A stretch of DNA of 64,000 nt from Shewanella waksmanii ATCC BAA-643 (GTDB taxonomy: Bacteria > Pseudomonadota > Gammaproteobacteria > Enterobacterales > Shewanellaceae). The notes under the pieces are model-generated. The model was not told the origin of the DNA and searched no databases. It was given only the letters and a program-made list of their open reading frames with translations. The stretch lies in assembly GCF_000518805.1 (NCBI RefSeq), contig NZ_JAEH01000011.1, forward strand, positions 1-64,000, read 5' to 3'. The translations under genes were made by a program, and so were the position numbers. Shown here one piece after another: positions 60,311-64,000 of this stretch. Numbering within the stretch: the first letter of the stretch is position 1; every line of letters begins with the position of its first letter.

Positions 60311-61441
60311 ATGAAAACACGCACCAAACCTACTCCAAAACTGCATCACTTTTGGCGGTTATGCCTATTGGGCATGGCGTGCTCTGCAACCCAAGCCAAC
60401 GCTATTCCGATCAATGATGAATGGGATGTGGGTGGCGCACTTCGAGTTAACTATGGTTGGAAAGATTATGATAACGACGATTCAATTGAATTTGAGTTAT
60501 TTCGAGTCGATGTCAACTACCAGTCAGATATCCTCTATGGTTCGGCCCAGTATCGCTGGTACAAAGACATTGATGTTATCCACCATGCGTATATTGGCTA
60601 CAACATTGATAAGCACAATAAAATTCAGTTAGGGGTGACTCAAGTCCCTTTTGGTTTGCTGCCTTATAATTCGCACTCTTTCTGGTTTAGCGCTAATTAT
60701 TACCTTGGTTTTGAAGATGATTATGATACCGGTTTCCACTGGATACATGATCGCGGCGATTGGCGTTGGGATGTGGCTTACTTTATCAGCGATGAATATG
60801 CTGACGGCACTGAGTTTGACCGTTACTCGTTTGATGTGGCAACCACCGCCGAAGCGCCTTATGAAGAAGCGGGTCAGGTTAATTTACGCGGTGAAAATAT
60901 TATTAAATCTGGTGATGCCACCCATAAAATTGGTGGGTCGTTACAATGGCAGCAACTGGAATATCAGCCAAACACGGTAGGTGCTGATCCCGGTGAGGAT
61001 ATTGAAGGTTATGCTGGGGCAGTGCATTGGCAAATGGATTGGCAGCAATGGCAAACACAATTGCAGTATATGCGCTACCACTATGATACGCCGGCAGATA
61101 AGCGCATAGCGTTATCTGCATTTGCTTTCCCCTTTGAGATAGCAAATGAAGCTGATGTGGTAACGGCAAACATTGCTAAAGGCTTTGACGTTGACTGGGG
61201 CCCAATCACTCACCTCAATTGTTATAACGACTACAGCCAAATCTTTGTGTCAGGTCAAGGTCAAGCAGACTCGATTCAAAACGTCACGGGTTGTGCGATC
61301 ACGGCTGGCAAATTTTATTCATACGTGGATTGGATTGCTGGTAACAATATGTGGTTTATTAATGGACCCGGTATCGGTATTGATGAAGGTGAGCAGCGCT
61401 GGAGTTCTCGTCTGAACGTCAATATTGGTTTTTATTTCTAA
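60311..61441 (+). CDS. Outer-membrane beta-barrel protein, porin-like
   Basis: 376 residues: signal peptide ending ATQANA, then alternating aromatic/charged strands (WDVGGALRVNYGWKDYDNDD; LFRVDVNYQSDILYGSAQYR) and a C-terminal Phe (VNIGFYF), all as in outer-membrane barrels of about 16 strands. It resembles phosphate-selective or general porins in style, but I cannot name a family with certainty. One cysteine pair (NCYNDYS, TGCAITAG) is present. The ATG at 60311 follows AAGG. Flanked by pilU and a peroxidase-like gene. Confidence 0.75.
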   Translation: MKTRTKPTPKLHHFWRLCLLGMACSATQANAIPINDEWDVGGALRVNYGWKDYDNDDSIEFELFRVDVNYQSDILYGSAQYRWYKDIDVIHHAYIGYNIDKHNKIQLGVTQVPFGLLPYNSHSFWFSANYYLGFEDDYDTGFHWIHDRGDWRWDVAYFISDEYADGTEFDRYSFDVATTAEAPYEEAGQVNLRGENIIKSGDATHKIGGSLQWQQLEYQPNTVGADPGEDIEGYAGAVHWQMDWQQWQTQLQYMRYHYDTPADKRIALSAFAFPFEIANEADVVTANIAKGFDVDWGPITHLNCYNDYSQIFVSGQGQADSIQNVTGCAITAGKFYSYVDWIAGNNMWFINGPGIGIDEGEQRWSSRLNVNIGFYF

Positions 61442-61531
61442 ATACCGTACGCCATTGATTAGAAATGTGCTTTGTTATGATCCAAATAGTGCGGTTACAC
61501 GTATCGACACTTAACTAATTAAGGAGTCGTT

Positions 61532-62074
61532 ATGAAAAGCCGCATTATTATTTCAAGCTTATTGGCCTTGATGGCTGTGCCGAGCGTATTCGCCCAAGGG
61601 CAGTGTCCCGCCTTTTTAGATGTTACTGCTAGAAAATTGCACTCAGAGAAACAGGTCGATTTGTGTAAATTGACTGAGGGTAAGCCGGTGTTAATCGTCA
61701 ATACCGCCAGCAACTGTGGCTACACATCGCAGTTTAAAGGGCTAGAGTCATTACATAAAACCTATAAAGACCAAGGGCTGGTGGTACTGGGCTTCCCATC
61801 TAATGATTTCAATCAAGAAGAAGCTGAAGAGGTTAAAACCGCCGATGTATGTTACATCAACTATGGCGTCACTTTTACCATGCTAGCGCCAGGAAAAGTT
61901 AAAGGTCAGGGCGCACAAAGCGTTTTTAACCACCTTTCTGCACAAACCAGCGAGCCAAATTGGAATTTTAATAAGTACTTAGTCAGTGCTGATGGTAAAG
62001 TAGTGCAAAAATTTAATTCGAGTGTTAAACCTGATTCAGATGCCCTTGTTGAGGCGATAGAGCAGCAACTATAA
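61532..62074 (+). CDS. Exported glutathione peroxidase-family protein
   Basis: 180 residues: signal peptide MKSRIIISSLLALMAVPSVFA, then a thioredoxin-fold GPx domain with the peroxidatic cysteine in VNTASNCGYTSQFKGLESL and the Trp-Asn pair in PNWNFNKYLV. The second GPx motif, usually FPxNQFxxQEP, reads FPSNDFNQEEAEEV, so the family glutamine is Asp here. It is a Cys-type, probably thioredoxin-like peroxidase in the periplasm. AAGGAG precedes the ATG. Confidence 0.85.
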   Translation: MKSRIIISSLLALMAVPSVFAQGQCPAFLDVTARKLHSEKQVDLCKLTEGKPVLIVNTASNCGYTSQFKGLESLHKTYKDQGLVVLGFPSNDFNQEEAEEVKTADVCYINYGVTFTMLAPGKVKGQGAQSVFNHLSAQTSEPNWNFNKYLVSADGKVVQKFNSSVKPDSDALVEAIEQQL

Positions 62075-62103
62075 CGTCGTATGGTGCGTATTAAGGAGAT
62101 AAG

Positions 62104-63111
62104 TTGAACAAGTTTGTTGGAATGACCAAAGAGCAAGGCCACCAAAAAAGAGCCAAAGTGGCTGTGTTATTAATGAACTTAGGCACGCCTGATGCGCCAA
62201 CTGCTGCATCGGTTAGAACTTACCTGGCAGAGTTTTTATCCGATCCGCGAGTGGTTGAGATCCCCAAACTGCTGTGGATGCTAATTCTACACGGCATTAT
62301 ATTACGGGTAAGGCCCGCCAAATCTGCTGCACTATACAAAGAAATTTGGCAGCAAGATGGGTCACCTTTAATGAGTATCACTCAGGCACAAACCAATAAA
62401 CTGCGCGAGCAAATAGGCAGCGACACTGTTTTGGTCGACTTTTGTATGCGTTATGGCAATCCGTCGGTCGATGAAGTGTTAAATCGTCTCCATCAACAAG
62501 GCGTGGATAAAATTGTCGCGCTGCCACTTTATCCTCAGTATGCGGCGCCCACCACCGGCTCTGCTTTTGATGCCATTAGCAAGGTGTTAACTAAGTGGCG
62601 CTTCTTACCCTCTTTGCACTTTATCAATACATATCATGACAACAGCGATTACATTGATGCCTTAGCAGCGTCAATCCAAGCTGATTTTGACAAGCATGGT
62701 AAGCCGCAAAAGCTGGTGTTGTCATATCATGGCATGCCTGAGCGTAATCTTCACCTTGGCGATCCTTATTACTGCTACTGCAAAGTCACCACCCGTCTTG
62801 TGGTAGAGAAGCTTGGCTTGAGCGAAGATGAGTGCATCACTACTTTTCAGTCTCGATTTGGTGAAGCTAAGTGGCTGGGTCCTTATACCGATGCTACGCT
62901 GGAGGGGCTACCTGAAAAGGGCGTCAAAGATGTCGCCATTGTCTGTCCAGCCTTTAGCAGCGATTGTCTAGAGACCTTAGAAGAAATTGAATCAGAAAAC
63001 AGAGAAGTGTTTGAACAAGCTGGTGGTGAGCGCTATCGCTATATTGCTGCGCTCAATGACGGAGACAGCCATATAAAGATGATGGCCAATTTGGTTAAAC
63101 CCCATCTATAA
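62104..63111 (+). CDS. hemH: Ferrochelatase
   Basis: Inserts Fe2+ into protoporphyrin IX, the last step of heme synthesis. 335 residues: VAVLLMNLGTPDAPT, the catalytic histidine in LSYHGMPERN, TTFQSRFGEAKWLGPYTD and CPAFSSDCLETLEEI. The start is taken as TTG 62104 because AAGGAG lies 6 bases before it; ATG 62122 is the alternative. Confidence 0.95.
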   Translation: MNKFVGMTKEQGHQKRAKVAVLLMNLGTPDAPTAASVRTYLAEFLSDPRVVEIPKLLWMLILHGIILRVRPAKSAALYKEIWQQDGSPLMSITQAQTNKLREQIGSDTVLVDFCMRYGNPSVDEVLNRLHQQGVDKIVALPLYPQYAAPTTGSAFDAISKVLTKWRFLPSLHFINTYHDNSDYIDALAASIQADFDKHGKPQKLVLSYHGMPERNLHLGDPYYCYCKVTTRLVVEKLGLSEDECITTFQSRFGEAKWLGPYTDATLEGLPEKGVKDVAIVCPAFSSDCLETLEEIESENREVFEQAGGERYRYIAALNDGDSHIKMMANLVKPHL

Positions 63112-63123
63112 GCCAATTTTGCT

Positions 63124-63153
63124 AAAAAAAAGCAGCCATTTGGCTGCTTTTTT
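63124..63153. terminator. Bidirectional terminator between hemH and ruvX
   Basis: Stem AAAAAAGCAGCC / GGCTGCTTTTTT with a 4-base loop, between two converging genes. Confidence 0.88.
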
Positions 63154-63171
63154 ATGTTTTAGCGACGGCAA

Positions 63172-63591
63172 TTAATACTGGTTTTCAAAATAGCTTTCAA
63201 TGATTAATACTGCAGACATAGAGTCGACTTGGCCCTTGGTAAGTGCTTTGTAGCCACCAAATTCAAACAGCCTAGCTTTCGCATCTGCGGTCGTTAGGCG
63301 CTCATCTTGGGTGGCTATTTTGATGCCAAAGCGACCATTAATACGATTAGCGAACTTACGGGCTCGCTGGGTCATCTCTTGCTCAGTACCGTCCATATTA
63401 AGCGGCAGGCCGACCACGACTATATCTGGCTGCCACTCTTCAATAAGTGCAGCGATGTCCTCCCATTTGGGGATGCCATCATTTGCCTTAAGCGAGGTGA
63501 GAGGTCTGGCACTGGCGGTAATGGCCTGGCCAATAGCAACACCAATACTCTTAGTGCCAAAATCAAAGCCCAGTACTGATTGAGTACTCAT
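63172..63591 (-). CDS. ruvX: RuvX/YqgF Holliday junction resolvase-like nuclease
   Basis: 139-residue RNase H-fold protein: [29 protein letters not shown], and [16 protein letters not shown] with the acidic residues. YqgF is implicated in pre-16S rRNA processing. It follows yqgE on the minus strand, the conserved order. Confidence 0.95.
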   Translation of the reverse strand: MSTQSVLGFDFGTKSIGVAIGQAITASARPLTSLKANDGIPKWEDIAALIEEWQPDIVVVGLPLNMDGTEQEMTQRARKFANRINGRFGIKIATQDERLTTADAKARLFEFGGYKALTKGQVDSMSAVLIIESYFENQY

Positions 63592-63643
63592 GTGTAAATC
63601 CTAATGGCTATTATGCGTTCAATAAAACGGGTTGAGGCCGCAG

Positions 63644-64000
63644 CTAGGCTCGGCCTGATTGATGTGATAGTTGCCAAACATCGAACCCTAGCGATTGGGT
63701 GGCTTGTTGCCAACGTTCGTCATGGGCAATGCTATAAAGAATATCGGCGCTGGCAGGAATCGATAGCCAAGAATTGTCGGCAAGCTCTTGCTCTAACTGG
63801 TCTCGGCCCCAACCTGCATAACCTAAGGCGACAATATAGTGCTGCGGTGATCTGTCTTTTCCGAGCGCAGCAAGCACGTCCCTAGAGGTGGTAAGCATGA
63901 CTTCATCGCTAAGTTGTTCGCTGTTACTCCAGTGAGGTTGCGGCGTATGTAATACAAAGCCACGTTCAGGGTTAACCGGACCGCCAACCAACACCTTAGT
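63644..64000 (-). CDS. yqgE: YqgE/AlgH family protein, 3' part
   Basis: The C-terminal about 118 residues of a UPF0301 (YqgE/AlgH) protein: [49 protein letters not shown] and NSWLSIPA. The 5' end lies beyond the window, and the usual length of about 187 residues implies about 70 missing. Function not firmly known. Confidence 0.93.
   Translation of the reverse strand, partial: TKVLVGGPVNPERGFVLHTPQPHWSNSEQLSDEVMLTTSRDVLAALGKDRSPQHYIVALGYAGWGRDQLEQELADNSWLSIPASADILYSIAHDERWQQATQSLGFDVWQLSHQSGRA

Overview
The window looks like a chromosomal segment of a marine gammaproteobacterium, most likely Shewanella or a close Alteromonadales relative. The evidence is gene order (murJ-ribF-ileS-lspA-fkpB-ispH; mutY-yggX divergent from trmB-yggL; yggS divergent from pilT-pilU), a complete Shewanella-type N-acetylglucosamine (NAG) locus, and short repeats ending in ATACCAATCAGTATAA. 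This rests on reading protein motifs and gene order by eye; no database search was made.

Layout. (1) 1-8.1 kb: the edge of a repeat, rpsT (minus strand), and a housekeeping run for cell envelope, translation and cofactors (murJ, ribF, ileS, lspA, fkpB, ispH). (2) 8.2-15.7 kb: a type IV pilus minor pilin/adhesin operon (pilV-W-X-Y1-E plus a small secreted protein), met by two FimT/GspH-like pseudopilin genes on the opposite strand. (3) 15.9 kb: glnB. (4) 16.3-42.1 kb: a large NAG/chitin-oligosaccharide regulon. A LacI-family regulator (NagR) is followed by two similar blocks. Each block is a TonB-dependent receptor, a flavin-dependent halogenase-like gene, a second halogenase-like gene in convergent orientation, and then either a SapC-family gene or a TSUP membrane protein gene. 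After these come an outer beta-hexosaminidase and nagK-nagB-II-nagA, nagX and nagP. Seven copies of a 16-bp palindrome of the form ATGACAGCGTTGTCAT, with the central CG typical of LacI-family operators, sit before every transcription unit of this locus. (5) 42.1-43.1 kb: a full-length MITE-like repeat, then tRNA-Thr and tRNA-Phe on the minus strand. (6) 43.1-50.1 kb: cytochrome b561-yceI, yggX/mutY, trmB-yggL-glsB, a YggN-family protein and a LysR regulator. (7) 50.1-51.1 kb: a gene-free stretch with a candidate small RNA, another terminator and a second full-length repeat. (8) 51.1-58.0 kb: a DUF885 protein and the hemW-rdgB-DUF4426-yggU-yggT-proC-yggS run on the minus strand. (9) 58.0-64.0 kb: pilT-pilU, an outer-membrane barrel protein, a secreted glutathione peroxidase-like protein, hemH, ruvX and the 3' part of yqgE, which runs off the window.

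How the genes fit together. In the NAG regulon, the hexosaminidase would release GlcNAc from chitin oligosaccharides. The two TonB receptors would bring ligands across the outer membrane and NagP would import GlcNAc. NagK, NagA and NagB-II would convert it to fructose-6-phosphate, and NagR would coordinate expression. The unusual part is four halogenase-like flavoproteins, arranged as two convergent pairs, each retaining the glycine-rich FAD loop, the WxWxIP motif, the catalytic lysine and the catalytic glutamate. Their role in a sugar regulon is not explained and is the best candidate here for undescribed biology. The pilus genes (minor pilins and PilY1 at 8-14 kb, retraction ATPases PilT/PilU at 58-60 kb) belong to one machine encoded at separate sites.
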